Assembly: GCA_934503275.1 (NCBI GenBank)
Contig: CAKSVD010000049.1
Coordinates: 1 to 5,349 of the forward strand
DNA: 5,349 bases
Origin: an uncultured Faecalibacterium sp.
GTDB taxonomy: Bacteria > Bacillota > Clostridia > Oscillospirales > Ruminococcaceae
Direction: 5' to 3'
Of this stretch, positions 5,321-5,349 are shown in pieces. The position numbers were made by a program, and so were the translations under genes. Positions within the stretch are counted from its first letter, which is position 1; each line of letters starts with the position of its first letter. The notes under the pieces are model-generated. The model saw nothing but the letters and a program-made list of their open reading frames with translations. It was not told the DNA's origin and made no database searches.

Positions 5321-5349
5321 ACGTAAAAAGCGGACAGAAAGGAAACACA
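5321..5349 (+). promoter_or_regulatory. Ribosome binding site of a gene starting just beyond the window
   Basis: AGAAAGGAAACACA at the window edge holds AAAGGA (5338-5343) at the right distance for a start codon within a few bases after 5349. There is no terminator after the rlmD stop at 5320, so the next gene is probably co-transcribed with rlmD. Its identity cannot be seen. Confidence 0.5.

Noticed and set aside
1..5349. CRISPR array, tRNA, rRNA or insertion sequence
   Set aside because: No regularly spaced direct repeats, no cloverleaf-like or rRNA sequence and no transposase frame were recognised on either strand.

Overview
The window looks like chromosomal DNA from a GC-rich gut clostridium of the Oscillospiraceae/Ruminococcaceae, with Faecalibacterium and its relatives as the best guess. 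This rests on strong G+C third-position bias, Firmicutes-type AAGGAG ribosome binding sites and sigma-A promoters, an ECF S component paired with a DUF4430 lipoprotein, and a short RlmD that lacks a TRAM domain. The genus is inferred, not proven.

Layout. Bases 1-75 are the last 24 codons of an upstream gene on the + strand, with a hydrophobic tail that cannot be identified. Bases 76-411 are non-coding and unusually rich in inverted repeats: a perfect 16-bp stem, two nested palindromes and shorter ones. They may hold a dispersed repeat element. folC (412-1686, +) encodes folylpolyglutamate/dihydrofolate synthase. A perfect 19-bp hairpin at 1686-1726 ends folC and the convergent minus-strand genes.

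Minus-strand genes, in transcription order, are: a ROK-family sugar kinase (2790-3710) with its own promoter; a DUF4430 lipoprotein (2253-2714), whose promoter overlaps the ROK stop codon; and an ECF-transporter S component (1739-2287), whose start overlaps the lipoprotein gene. The last two probably form one substrate-uptake unit. The lipoprotein would capture the ligand outside the membrane and the S component would carry it, using an energizing EcfAAT module encoded elsewhere. A vitamin or corrinoid substrate is a family-based guess.

From a divergent promoter, rlmD (3893-5320, +) encodes an iron-sulfur 23S rRNA uracil-5-methyltransferase with a C-terminal extension of about 93 residues. 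Hand-counted GC falls from about 60-70% in the body of rlmD to about 50% where the extension begins, just after the catalytic HxE motif. This is the most interesting signal here. It may mark a recombination or integration junction of a mobile element in the 3' end of rlmD, with the element continuing past the window. A ribosome binding site at the right-hand end shows that another gene starts almost immediately beyond base 5349.
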